Shown here piece after piece: positions 41,369-49,717 of a DNA stretch of 50,005 nt; positions within the stretch are counted from its first letter, which is position 1, and every line of letters starts with the position of its first letter. The position numbers and the translations under genes are program-made. Source of the stretch: Thermus sp. LT1-2-5 (GTDB taxonomy: Bacteria > Deinococcota > Deinococci > Deinococcales > Thermaceae); the NCBI RefSeq assembly GCF_040363165.1, contig NZ_BSRG01000014.1, positions 1-50,005 of the forward strand, in the 5' to 3' direction. The notes under the pieces are model-generated. The model was not told the origin of the DNA, did no database searches, and was given only the letters and a program-made list of their open reading frames with translations.

Positions 41369-41795
41369 CCCGCACCTCCTTCGGGGCGAAGTGTTTGGTG
41401 AGGAAGCGGTAGAAGCGGCGGATCATCCGCTCCTGCCGCTCCATGCTGGAGAGCACCTCGCCCGCTTTGCGCCACATGGCCCAAAGATCCTCATCCGACA
41501 GGGGGATGTCCTCCCGGCGCCAATCCTGGCGATAAGTCCCGTCGGGATGGAAGACGGCCTTCTTGAGGGCCATTATCTTGCGTATCTCTTCCAAGGTAAA
41601 GCCTAACTGGTTGAGGTCTTGGATGTCCTGAACTAGGTAAAGGGCGAACTCGGTGTAAAGTTTCCGACCCCCTTGGGTGAGGGCTCCCGGCTCCAAAAGG
41701 CCAAGCTGGGCATAGTGTTGCAGGATGCGCCGCGAAACCCCACTTGCGCGGGCGAGGTCGCTCAGGGTGTATAGCGAAGGCAGCGTTGGGGGCAT
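41265..41795 (-). CDS. MerR-type regulator
   Basis: 176 aa. The N-terminal MerR HTH reads YTLSDLARASGVSRRILQHYAQLGLLEPG, then a wing and the helix LGFTLEEIRKIMALKK. It has no Cys-rich metal site. The last 35 residues (after KHFAPKEV) are Gly/Ser/Thr-rich and read across the dehydrogenase ribosome site into that gene for 104 bp. That is unusual, so a late frameshift or lost stop is likely. A TAAACT box 6 nt before the ATG fits leaderless translation. Confidence 0.82.
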   Translation of the reverse strand: MPPTLPSLYTLSDLARASGVSRRILQHYAQLGLLEPGALTQGGRKLYTEFALYLVQDIQDLNQLGFTLEEIRKIMALKKAVFHPDGTYRQDWRREDIPLSDEDLWAMWRKAGEVLSSMERQERMIRRFYRFLTKHFAPKEVRDGVLSGAGDGSIEGTGTGLPGGAGHPSGEGGNTG

Positions 41796-41801
41796 GGCCG
41801 C

Positions 41802-41830
41802 AGTTTAGCACAACGCACAAGCAAAGTGAA
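41802..41830 (-). promoter_or_regulatory. Candidate merR promoter
   Basis: Minus strand TTCACT (41830-41825), 17 bp, TAAACT (41807-41802), 6 nt from the start codon. The -35 box lies within the palindrome at 41826-41843. Confidence 0.5.
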
Positions 41831-41843
41831 CATAAGTGTTCAC
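41826..41843. promoter_or_regulatory. Operator palindrome between merR and the CoA-ligase operon
   Basis: Perfect palindrome GTGAACATAAGTGTTCAC: 7-bp arms, 4-bp centre. It covers the -35 of the merR promoter and ends 2 bp before the -35 of the ligase promoter, so one bound regulator could control both. Confidence 0.7.
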
Positions 41844-41845
41844 TC

Positions 41846-41874
41846 TTGACATCGCTTGTTCAAAACCCTATAGT
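41846..41874 (+). promoter_or_regulatory. Consensus promoter of the ligase/Liv operon
   Basis: TTGACA (41846-41851), 17 bp, TATAGT (41869-41874). The best sigma-70-type promoter in the window. Confidence 0.85.
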
Positions 41875-41897
41875 AGGCGCAAAGCGCGGAGGGAAGA

Positions 41898-43193
41898 ATG
41901 GCGGCCTATTGGGAGGCGGAGCTGGAGACCATGCCGCGGCAAGCCCTGGAAGCCTTGCAGCTAGAGCGCCTTCGGTACCAGGTAGAGCGCCTTAGCCGCG
42001 AAAGTCCCTTCTTTTGCGAGAAATGGGCTGGGGTTCCCCTGGAAGTCCGCCACCTGGAGGACCTCACCCGCTTTCCTGTGGTCACCAAACAGGAACTTAG
42101 GGAGGAGCAGCGCCTCCACCCCCCCTTAGGGCGCTATGTGCTGGCTCCCCGGGCGGCCTGGCGGGAGTACCACCCAAGCAGCGGTACCACCGGCTTCCCG
42201 GTGGGCACGGTTTGGAGCGAAAAGGACCTGGAAAACATCACCCAGGTGACGGCAAGGACGCTCTTCGCTTACGGCCTGCGGTTGGGGGACACCTTACTGA
42301 ATGGGTTTAGCTATGGCCTGTGGGTTGCGGGGATCGCTGTCCACCACGCTGCCCGAGCCCTTGGCCTCTTCGTATTGCCGGTGGGCGCCGGGCAGACGGA
42401 ACGCCACCTGGAGCTGTTGTCCCGTTTTCGGCCCCAAGCCCTAACCGCCACGCCATCCTTCGGGCTTTTTCTGGCCGAGGTCCTAAAAGAGCGGGGGATA
42501 GAGAGCCCCTTGCGCATAGGCGCCTTTGGTGGGGAAGCGGGAACGGAAAACCCCGCTACCCGGAATCGGCTGGAGCAGGGCTTGGGCCTGCGCGCCTATG
42601 ACTACTACGGCCTGGCAGAGATGGGCCCCACCTTCGCTGGGGAGTGCGAGTTCCAGGCGGGGCTTCACTTCGCCGAAGACCACTACCTGGTGGAGGTGGT
42701 GGACCCCGAAACCAAAGAGCCCGTTCCCGAGGGGGAAGTGGGGGTTCTGGTCCTCACCCACCTTACCCGCGAGGCTACCCCCCTGGTGCGCTACTACACC
42801 GGGGATTTGGCCCGCATTACCAAAGAGCGCTGCCCTTGCGGCCGCACGCACCTGCGGGCCGTTGGGGGCATCTTGGGCCGGGCGGACGATCTCGTGGTCT
42901 ACCGGGGGGCCAAGTTTTATCCCAGCCAGGTGGAGGAGGTGGTGCGGCGTTTCCCCGAGCTTTCCAGCGAGTACCGCATAGAGGTCCTCGAGGCGGATGG
43001 AGTGGCGAAGGAGGTGACGGTGGTGGTGGAGCTAGCCCGTCCCCTAGACGTGGGTGAGGGGCTTTTGCAGAGGATCCGCCAGCGCCTTAAGGAGGCTTTG
43101 GGGGTAACCCCAGGGGTTCGCCTCGAGGCCCCAGGCACCTTGGAGCGCACGGCCTTTAAGGCCAAGCGGGTGGTGAAGCATGCCGGGGCTTGA
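41898..43193 (+). CDS. PaaK-type acyl-CoA ligase
   Basis: 431 aa, the usual length of phenylacetate-CoA ligase-like enzymes. The AMP-forming motif SSGTTG is at 94-99, and YYGLAEMGP and YYTGDLARI follow, with R...GILGRADD further on. It activates a carboxylic acid with ATP and CoA. First gene of the operon with an SDR and a Liv importer. Whether it takes an aromatic or an aliphatic acid is not clear from sequence; context favours an oxo or hydroxy acid. Confidence 0.88.
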   Translation: MAAYWEAELETMPRQALEALQLERLRYQVERLSRESPFFCEKWAGVPLEVRHLEDLTRFPVVTKQELREEQRLHPPLGRYVLAPRAAWREYHPSSGTTGFPVGTVWSEKDLENITQVTARTLFAYGLRLGDTLLNGFSYGLWVAGIAVHHAARALGLFVLPVGAGQTERHLELLSRFRPQALTATPSFGLFLAEVLKERGIESPLRIGAFGGEAGTENPATRNRLEQGLGLRAYDYYGLAEMGPTFAGECEFQAGLHFAEDHYLVEVVDPETKEPVPEGEVGVLVLTHLTREATPLVRYYTGDLARITKERCPCGRTHLRAVGGILGRADDLVVYRGAKFYPSQVEEVVRRFPELSSEYRIEVLEADGVAKEVTVVVELARPLDVGEGLLQRIRQRLKEALGVTPGVRLEAPGTLERTAFKAKRVVKHAGA

Positions 43194-43911
43194 GGGGCTT
43201 CCGGTACTGGTGGTGGGGGCCACACGCGGGATCGGTCTGGCGGTGGCCCAGGAGCTTGCCCGTCGTGGCGCCAAGCTAGGCGTTACGGGGCGAGATCCGG
43301 AACGGGTGCGGGGGGTGGCCCAGCGGCTTGGGGCTTGGGGCATGGCGGTGGACGTGCGGGAGCGGGAGAGGGTGGCCGAAGCCGTGGCCCACTTTGCCAA
43401 GGACGTGGGGCTTTATGGCCTGGTGTACAACGCTGGCACCAGTCCCGCCTTCACCCGGGCCGATCGTTTGCCCCTAGAGGTCTGGGACGAGGTGCTCGCC
43501 GTGAACCTCACCGGGGCCTTTGTGGCGGCACGGGCCTTCGCCGAGGTGCTTTCGGGCCCAGGGAGCCTGGTTCTGGTGGGTTCGGTCCTGGGCTTCCGGG
43601 GTGGCGCCCGTCTGGCCGCCTACACCGCCTCCAAGGCGGGGCTTTGGGGGCTCGCCCGCTCGTTGGCCTTGGACTGGGTGGAACGGGGCATTCGGGTGAA
43701 CTTCGTGGCCCCAGGTTGGACGGAAACGGAGATGACCGAAAGCTTGCGGAGCCATCCCAGGCTCGGGCCCGCTATCCTTCAGGAAATCCCCTTGAGGCGG
43801 ATGGCCCGCCCTGAGGAGGTGGCGAGGATGGTGGCGTTTCTTTTGGAGCCGGAAAACGCTTACTTGACGGGAGGCGTCTACGCCGTGGATGGCGGCGTGG
43901 GAGCGAGGTAG
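43180..43911 (+). CDS. SDR oxidoreductase, FabG-like
   Basis: 243 aa. Cofactor motif GATRGIG (13-19), NAG at 84-86 and catalytic S135-Y148-K152 are complete. C-terminal YLTGGVYAVDGG is classical. Starts inside the ligase stop (14-bp overlap). Likely reduces or oxidises a keto/hydroxy acyl-CoA made by the ligase; the LvaD step in the lva pathway is of this kind. Confidence 0.9.
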   Translation: MPGLEGLPVLVVGATRGIGLAVAQELARRGAKLGVTGRDPERVRGVAQRLGAWGMAVDVRERERVAEAVAHFAKDVGLYGLVYNAGTSPAFTRADRLPLEVWDEVLAVNLTGAFVAARAFAEVLSGPGSLVLVGSVLGFRGGARLAAYTASKAGLWGLARSLALDWVERGIRVNFVAPGWTETEMTESLRSHPRLGPAILQEIPLRRMARPEEVARMVAFLLEPENAYLTGGVYAVDGGVGAR

Positions 43912-43921
43912 GAGGTGGCCG

Positions 43922-45118
43922 ATGAAGGCGTTACGGTGGCTTCCGGTTTTGGCGTTGGCGGTCGGCTTGGCATGGGCGCAGGGCCAGCAGCCCATCAAGG
44001 TAGGGGCGCTTTTTATCCTGAGCGGCAACTTTGCGGGTTACGGTAAGTCGGGCTCACAAGGGGCGCAGTTGGCGGTGGACGAGATCAACGCCCGTGGGGG
44101 TGTGCTGGGCCGCCCCTTGCAACTCATCGTGGTGGACGATCAAGGGAACCCGGAGGTGGGGGTAAGGGAGGCCCGCAGGCTGGTCCTTCAGGAGAAGGTG
44201 GACGTGCTTTTTGGTATCGACTCGAGCTCGGTTTCCCTGGCGGTGGCGCCCCTCACCGATGAGTACAAGATTCCCTTGGTGGTCACCCATGCGGCGACCC
44301 CTACCCTCACGGAGCAGTGCCGGCCCTACGTGTTCCGCACCTCCAACAACGCCCGCATGGACGCCTGGGCGGCTGCGGCTTTGGCGGCCACCTTACCGGT
44401 GAAGCGCTGGGCGAACATCGGTCCTGACTACGAGTTTGGCCGGGTTTCCTGGCAAGATTTCATCACGAGGCTGAAGCAACTCCGGCCGGATGTGGAGGTG
44501 GTGAGCGAGCAGTGGCCCCGCTTTGGTTCCACGGATTACGCCAGCTTTATCACCGCTCTCATGCGGGCTCGGCCGGAAGGGGTTTTCTCCACCCTTTGGG
44601 CGGGGGACATGGTCATCTTTGCGCGCCAAGCCAAGGCCTTTGGCTTCTTCAATCAGGTGCGCTACTTTGTGAACCCCGTGGGAGCGGCCCTGGAGGTCCT
44701 TGGGCCCCTGGGTAAGGAAGCTCCGGAAGGCCTTCTGGTTTCCGCGCGCTACTGGTTCCTGTACCCGAACACCGAGCGGAACCGGGCTTTTGTGGAGGCC
44801 TACCGAAAGCGCTTCAACGAATACCCCAGCTACAACGCCCAGGAGGCCTATGCCGGGATGCACATGCTTGCCTTGGCCATCCAAAAGGCCCGCTCTACGC
44901 AGGCGGAGGCGGTGCGACGCGCTTTTGAGGCCGACGGTGGGCTCACCTATGAGGCCCCCGAAGGGCGCAAGCGCATGCGCCCCGAGGACCACCAGGTGTT
45001 CGAGGGACTTGTGTGGGGCTACACCAAGCATAGCCCCGAGTATCCCTTCGCGATTCTGGATCGCATGCGCATCATCCCGGCCACGGACACGGTTTACCCC
45101 ACGCAGTGCAAGCGGTAG
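43922..45118 (+). CDS. Branched-chain amino-acid-type ABC binding protein (LivK-like)
   Basis: 398 aa from the ATG at 43922 with AGGAGGTGG before it; an earlier in-frame start at 43889 lies inside the SDR gene and is rejected. Signal peptide MKALRWLPVLALAVGLAWAQG. KVGALFILSGNFAGYGKSGSQGAQLAVDEINARGGVLG is the LivK pattern. Members of this family often bind aromatic or aliphatic acids rather than amino acids, which fits the catabolic genes beside it. Confidence 0.93.
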   Translation: MKALRWLPVLALAVGLAWAQGQQPIKVGALFILSGNFAGYGKSGSQGAQLAVDEINARGGVLGRPLQLIVVDDQGNPEVGVREARRLVLQEKVDVLFGIDSSSVSLAVAPLTDEYKIPLVVTHAATPTLTEQCRPYVFRTSNNARMDAWAAAALAATLPVKRWANIGPDYEFGRVSWQDFITRLKQLRPDVEVVSEQWPRFGSTDYASFITALMRARPEGVFSTLWAGDMVIFARQAKAFGFFNQVRYFVNPVGAALEVLGPLGKEAPEGLLVSARYWFLYPNTERNRAFVEAYRKRFNEYPSYNAQEAYAGMHMLALAIQKARSTQAEAVRRAFEADGGLTYEAPEGRKRMRPEDHQVFEGLVWGYTKHSPEYPFAILDRMRIIPATDTVYPTQCKR

Positions 45119-45121
45119 AAC

Positions 45122-46003
45122 ATGGATTTGGGCTTCTACCTACTCCAGCTCGTCACCGGCTTAGCCTACGCCAGCACCCTCTTCCTCTTGGCCGTGGGGC
45201 TTTCCCTCATCTTTGGGGCCATGGGCATCGTGAACTTCGCCCATGGTTCCTTTTACATGCTTGGGGCGTATTTGCTGTACGCCTTCACCCGGGGCCAGGG
45301 GGAAGGCTTTTGGTGGGGGCTTTTGCTGGTGGCGGCGGCGGGGATGGTGATCGGAGCGGTGGTGGAGCGCCTTTTCATCCGGCCCATCTACCGTAGGCCG
45401 GAGGAGTACCAGATCCTCCTCACCTATGCCCTTCTTCTGATCCTCGAGGATCTCGTACGCTTTGCTTTTGGCGCCGCCTACCGCTCTTTCCCCTTGCCCC
45501 CCACTTTCGCTTCGCCGCTCTTTCTCCTGGGGACTCCCTTTCCCAGCTACTACCTCTTCCTGGTGGGTCTGGCCGCCACGGTGGCCTTGCTTCTATGGCT
45601 CTTCCTCCAGCGCACCCGGCTTGGCGTGTGGGTACGGGCGGCCACCCAGGACCGGGAGATGCTGGAGGCCTTGGGGGTCAACGTTCCCTTGCTCTACACC
45701 TCGGTGTTCGCTGGGGGTATCGCCCTCGCCGCCTTGGGCGGGGCAGCCCTCCTCCCCCTCCAGGCCGCCACCCCGGGTATGGCGGTGGATGCGGTGATCC
45801 AGGCCTTTATCGTGGTGGTGATCGGGGGACTGGGTAGCGTTTGGGGCGCCCTCTTGGGGGCGGTGCTGATGGGGCTTATCCAGGCCTTTGGCATCCTTGT
45901 TCTCCCGGAGATGACCATGGTGTTCCCCTTTGCCCTGATGGCCATGGTCCTGCTGCTTCGTCCTTGGGGCCTCTTGGGGCGTCCCCCGGCGGTGCGGACA
46001 TGA
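45122..46003 (+). CDS. livH: Liv-type ABC permease LivH
   Basis: 293 aa, about eight membrane helices; GLSLIFGAMGIVNFAHGSFYMLGAY and the EAA-like region before AFIVVVIGGLGSVWGALLGAV are characteristic. Starts 3 bp after the binding-protein stop and overlaps livM (ATGA). Confidence 0.95.
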   Translation: MDLGFYLLQLVTGLAYASTLFLLAVGLSLIFGAMGIVNFAHGSFYMLGAYLLYAFTRGQGEGFWWGLLLVAAAGMVIGAVVERLFIRPIYRRPEEYQILLTYALLLILEDLVRFAFGAAYRSFPLPPTFASPLFLLGTPFPSYYLFLVGLAATVALLLWLFLQRTRLGVWVRAATQDREMLEALGVNVPLLYTSVFAGGIALAALGGAALLPLQAATPGMAVDAVIQAFIVVVIGGLGSVWGALLGAVLMGLIQAFGILVLPEMTMVFPFALMAMVLLLRPWGLLGRPPAVRT

Positions 46004-46929
46004 GGCTTCTCCTTCTCTTCGCCTTCCTGGCGGCCTTGGGCCCGGCCCTCTCGGAATACGGACTGAAACTGCTCAGCGAGGCGTTGATCTTGGGCCTTTA
46101 CGCCATGGCCTTTAACCTCCAGTTTCACCAGGCGGGCCTGCTCTCTTTTGGCCAGGCGGCCTTCTTCGGCGTGGGGGCCTACACCATGGCCCTTTTGGTA
46201 AGCCGGGCGGGATGGCCTTTCCTCCCCACTCTGCCCGTTGCCCTTTTGGCCTCAGGCTTAGCGGCTGCCGCTATCGGGTTTTTAAGCCTTCGTCTCACCC
46301 GCATCTACTTCACCATGCTTACCTTGGCCTTTGCCCAGTTGCTTTACGCCGTGGTCCACAAGTGGTATGCCTTCACCGGGGGGGATAACGGGATCACGGA
46401 CCTAAGGCCCCAAGGGGCCTTCGGGGAAAGCCTCCCCTTTTACTACCTGAGCCTTGCGGCCTTCGCCCTAGGGGTGAGCTTCCTGGCCCTTCTGCAACGG
46501 TCGCCCTTTGGGTACGCCCTCCGAGGGCTGCGGGACAACCGGGCCCGTGCCGAGGCGGTGGGAATCGGGGGGTTCAGCCACCTCCTCCTGGCCTTTGTGC
46601 TCTCGGGCCTCCTATCCGGGTTGGCGGGGGCGCTCCAAGGGGCATTGCAGCGTTCCGTTTTTCCCGAGTACCTCTTCTGGACCCGTTCGGCGGAGGCCAT
46701 CCTGGCCACCATCCTTGGGGGAAGCGGGGTCTTCCTCGGGCCCGCCGTGGGCGCAGCGGCCTTCCTCTTCCTGCGGGTATGGGTTCAGGCCCAAACGGAG
46801 TACTGGCCCTTTTTCCTAGGGGTTATCCTCCTCCTTACCGTGCTCTTCTTCCCCTCGGGGCTTGCCGGGGTGGGGGAGAGGGTGGCCCGGAGGCTTTGGA
46901 GGGTGCGTCGTGGCGCTCCTCAAGGTTGA
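46000..46929 (+). CDS. livM: Liv-type ABC permease LivM
   Basis: 309 aa from the ATG at 46000. FNLQFHQAGLLSFGQAAFFGVGAYTMAL is the LivM signature, and ATILGGSGVFLGPAVGAAAF ends the core. Pairs with LivH. Its end overlaps livG by 20 bp. Confidence 0.95.
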   Translation: MRLLLLFAFLAALGPALSEYGLKLLSEALILGLYAMAFNLQFHQAGLLSFGQAAFFGVGAYTMALLVSRAGWPFLPTLPVALLASGLAAAAIGFLSLRLTRIYFTMLTLAFAQLLYAVVHKWYAFTGGDNGITDLRPQGAFGESLPFYYLSLAAFALGVSFLALLQRSPFGYALRGLRDNRARAEAVGIGGFSHLLLAFVLSGLLSGLAGALQGALQRSVFPEYLFWTRSAEAILATILGGSGVFLGPAVGAAAFLFLRVWVQAQTEYWPFFLGVILLLTVLFFPSGLAGVGERVARRLWRVRRGAPQG

Positions 46930-47659
46930 CCGGATTTACAAGTCCTTCCAAGGCTTTTTGGCCTTGGGTGGGGTTTCCTTGCAAGTCCAGGAGAGGACCT
47001 TTCACGCCCTGGTGGGGCCCAACGGGGCGGGCAAGACCACGCTTTTCAACGTGGTCACTGGGCGCCTGGTGCCGGACCAGGGTAGGGTCTTCTTTCGGGG
47101 GGCCGAGATCACGGGCTGGTCCACGCCCAAGGTGGCCAGGCTGGGCATCGCCATTGCCTTCCAAAGGGCGCAACCCTTCGCCTCCATGACGGTGTTGGAG
47201 GCGGTGGTCCTGGCCCGCCTGGGGTATACCGGGCAAACCTTTCGCCTCCTCAGGCCCCTTTCTGCTTTTCCTGAGGCCCAGGCCAAGGCGCAGGCGGCCT
47301 TGGCCAAGGTGGGCCTCGAGGCGCACGCCATGCGCCGGGTGGCGGAGTTGCCCTTGGGCGACCTCAAACGCCTGGACGTGGCCATGGCCTTGGTGGCCGA
47401 ACCCGAAATCCTCCTTCTGGACGAGCCCTTGGCCGGACTATCCCGGGCGGAGCGCCGACGCATGGTGGACTTTATCGGGGACTTGTTGCGGCGGGAAGGC
47501 GTTACCCTCCTCTTTACCGAGCACGACACGGAGGCGGTGCTGGCCCTGGCGGACCGGGTGACCGTCCTTCACCAGGGGCGGGTGTTGGCGGAAGGAACCC
47601 CTGAGGAGATCCGGGGCGATAGCGCGGTGCGCGCTGCCTTTTTGGGAGGAGGCGCATGA
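46910..47659 (+). CDS. livG: Liv-type ABC ATPase LivG
   Basis: 249 aa from the GTG at 46910. Walker A GPNGAGKT (36-43), signature LPLGDLKRL, Walker B ILLLDEPLAGL. The signature loop has the relaxed form usual for LivG. ATGA overlap with livF. Confidence 0.94.
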   Translation: MALLKVDRIYKSFQGFLALGGVSLQVQERTFHALVGPNGAGKTTLFNVVTGRLVPDQGRVFFRGAEITGWSTPKVARLGIAIAFQRAQPFASMTVLEAVVLARLGYTGQTFRLLRPLSAFPEAQAKAQAALAKVGLEAHAMRRVAELPLGDLKRLDVAMALVAEPEILLLDEPLAGLSRAERRRMVDFIGDLLRREGVTLLFTEHDTEAVLALADRVTVLHQGRVLAEGTPEEIRGDSAVRAAFLGGGA

Positions 47660-48342
47660 GCCTGGTGGTGGAGGGTTTGTGGGCGGGATACGGAGAGATC
47701 CCGGTCCTGCACGGCATCAGCTTGCGGGTAGAGGACGGGGAGGTGGTGGCCCTTCTGGGACGGAACGGCGCCGGCAAGACCACCCTGATCAAGGCGATCA
47801 TGGGCCTGGTGCGGCGCTTCTCTGGACGGGTCCTTTACCGGGGCCAGGACGTTTCCGTTTGGCCCCCTTATAGACGGGCTCAGCTTGGGCTAGGCTACGT
47901 TCCCGACGACCGCCGGATCTTCCCGGAACTTTCCGTGAGGGAAAACCTCCTAGTGGCGGCGCGGCCTGGCCCTTGGACCCTTGAACGGGTGTTTGATGTT
48001 CTTCCCCGGCTAGCGGAGATCCAAAACCGCCGTGGGGGGCTCCTTTCCGGCGGCGAGCAACAGATGCTCACCATCGCCCGCACCCTATTGACCCATCCTC
48101 GACTTCTCCTTCTGGACGAGCCCACGGAGGGCCTTGCTCCCCTCATCGTGGAGGAGATCGCCCGCCTGGTCCTGGCGTTGAAGGCAGAGGGCTTGCCCAT
48201 CCTGTTGGCGGAGCAAAACCTCCGCTTCACGGGGAAGGTGGCGGACCGGGCCTACGTTCTGGAAACGGGGGAGGTGCGCTTGGAGGGCCGGATGGAGGAC
48301 CTGGTTCAGAGCGACGAGGTGGTGTCCCTGCTTTCCCTTTAG
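47656..48342 (+). CDS. livF: Liv-type ABC ATPase LivF
   Basis: 228 aa. Walker A GRNGAGKT (35-42), signature LSGGEQQM, Walker B LLLLDEPTEGLAP. Last gene of the seven-gene operon that begins at 41898. It converges on the AbrB-like gene 11 bp away; no clear terminator was seen in between. Confidence 0.95.
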   Translation: MSLVVEGLWAGYGEIPVLHGISLRVEDGEVVALLGRNGAGKTTLIKAIMGLVRRFSGRVLYRGQDVSVWPPYRRAQLGLGYVPDDRRIFPELSVRENLLVAARPGPWTLERVFDVLPRLAEIQNRRGGLLSGGEQQMLTIARTLLTHPRLLLLDEPTEGLAPLIVEEIARLVLALKAEGLPILLAEQNLRFTGKVADRAYVLETGEVRLEGRMEDLVQSDEVVSLLSL

Positions 48343-48353
48343 CGCTTAGAGGT

Positions 48354-48842
48354 TCAGCGGGCGTTCCCCCCCAGGAGCCTCGCCAGGAGGGGTACCAGGA
48401 GGAAGAGGAGAAACACGCGTACTGTGTGGAAGAGCCCCACGAGCCCGGCATCCCCTCCCTCGGCGCGGTTCAAGGGGCCCATGCCGGTGATGCCCCCGGG
48501 GGAAAGGGCGAAGAAGAGGGTGTGGGGGCTCAGGCCCAGAAGGCGGGCGTAAAGGAAGGCTAGGGCCAAGGCTAGAGCCAGAAAGCCCAAGCCTGCCAGG
48601 ACCGCCCAGGGCAAGAGCCATCCCTGGAGGAGTTCCCTACGGAAGCTGAGGCCCACGGCCACCCCGGCTAGGAGTTGGGCCGTCACGTCCAGACCCGCTG
48701 GCGTGGGGACGGGAGCCGACGAGAGGACCTGGTAAAGGCCTGCGCCCAGCATGGCCCCCACCACCGCTCCCCCGGGGAGGCCCAAGCGGTGAAAGGCTAT
48801 GCCCACGAGGAGTCCCATGAGAAGAGGGCGTAGGAGCTCCAT
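48354..48842 (-). CDS. Half-size AbrB-family membrane protein
   Basis: 162 aa, about five hydrophobic helices. LPGGAVVGAMLGAGLYQV and FFALSPGGITGM match the repeat of AbrB_dup/ammonia-monooxygenase-like membrane proteins. Usual members have two repeats (about 350 aa); this has one, so it may act as a dimer or be a remnant. TATACC 7 nt before the ATG fits leaderless translation. Confidence 0.7.
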   Translation of the reverse strand: MELLRPLLMGLLVGIAFHRLGLPGGAVVGAMLGAGLYQVLSSAPVPTPAGLDVTAQLLAGVAVGLSFRRELLQGWLLPWAVLAGLGFLALALALAFLYARLLGLSPHTLFFALSPGGITGMGPLNRAEGGDAGLVGLFHTVRVFLLFLLVPLLARLLGGNAR

Positions 48843-48849
48843 GCACTTG

Positions 48850-48879
48850 GGTATATCCCTGACAGGCGGTCGGGGGCAA
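48850..48879 (-). promoter_or_regulatory. Candidate promoter of the AbrB-like gene
   Basis: Minus strand TTGCCC (48879-48874), 18 bp, TATACC (48855-48850), 7 nt from the ATG. Confidence 0.4.
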
Positions 48880-48964
48880 GGCCGGGGGTATAGCCCCTTC
48901 CGTGAAAGAGGCTCCCCCAGGGGCTTGTGCCCTCGGCAACGAGCGGGAAAAAAACGAAAAAGCC

Positions 48965-48993
48965 TTGTCCGAGAAGGGGTCTTGGCGTATAGT
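48965..48993 (+). promoter_or_regulatory. Strong promoter of the interrupted binding-protein gene
   Basis: TTGTCC (48965-48970), exactly 17 bp, TATAGT (48988-48993). Transcription would start near 49000, and GAGGAGGTGAAGG provides a strong ribosome site before the ATG at 49028. Confidence 0.75.
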
Positions 48994-49027
48994 CCCCCTT
49001 GTAGGCATAACCGAGGAGGTGAAGGCG

Positions 49028-49717
49028 ATGCGTAAGGGAACGGCGTGGCTTTTGGTTTTGCTCGGGGCTTGGGCTTTGGGGCAGCAGTCCCGGCCAGCCT
49101 CTGACCCTGGGGTGGTGGAGGCAGCCCGCAAGGAGGGGCGGCTCATCATCTACTCGGCCACGGACCAGGCGAGCGCCCAAGCTCTGTTGGACGACTTCCG
49201 CCGTCTGTACCCGTTCATCCAGATTGAGTACAACGATTTGGGGACGCAGGCCATTTACGACCGTTTTGTGAGCGAAACGGCGGCCGGGGCGCGGAGTGCG
49301 GACCTCCTCTGGTCTAGCGCCATGGAACTCCAGGTGAAGCTGGCGAGCGAGGGGTACGCCTTGCCCTACGACTCCCCCGAGGCCAAGAACTGGCCGGCCA
49401 ACGCGCGCCTGGAGAACCTCGCCTACGGCACGACCCTCGAGCCGGCGGTGGTGGTTTTTAACCGCCGCTTCCTCAAGCCGGAGGAGGTCCCCACCACCCG
49501 CGAGGGCCTGGTGCGCCTCCTGCAGGAGCCCAGGATGCGGGGGCGGGTGGCCACCTGGGACCCCGAGCGGAGCGCCGTGGGCTTCACCATCCTTAAGGCG
49601 GACTACGACCAGTACCCGGCCTTCCAAAACCTGGTGCGGGCCTTTGGCCGAGCCCAGGCCGCCCTCTATTCCTCCACGGGAGCGGCCTTTGAAAAGGTTA
49701 TCTCCGGGGAGCATTAC
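49028..49717 (+). pseudogene. Ferric-type ABC binding protein, disrupted by IS
   Basis: The first 230 codons of an extracellular solute-binding protein of the ferric/FbpA-like group. A signal peptide (MRKGTAWLLVLLGAWALGQQ) is followed by VVEAARKEGRLIIYSATDQASAQALLDDF. At 49718 an IS605-type element begins, and the frame runs on into the IS left end to a stop at 49799-49801. About a third of the expected 330-350 residues is missing, so the product should not work. The promoter is intact, so the element and its tnpB may be read from it. Confidence 0.85.

Noticed and set aside
48843-48965. Riboswitch before the binding-protein gene
   Set aside because: Several G/C-rich stems are possible but no known riboswitch core was recognised, and the promoter at 48965-48993 lies after this stretch.
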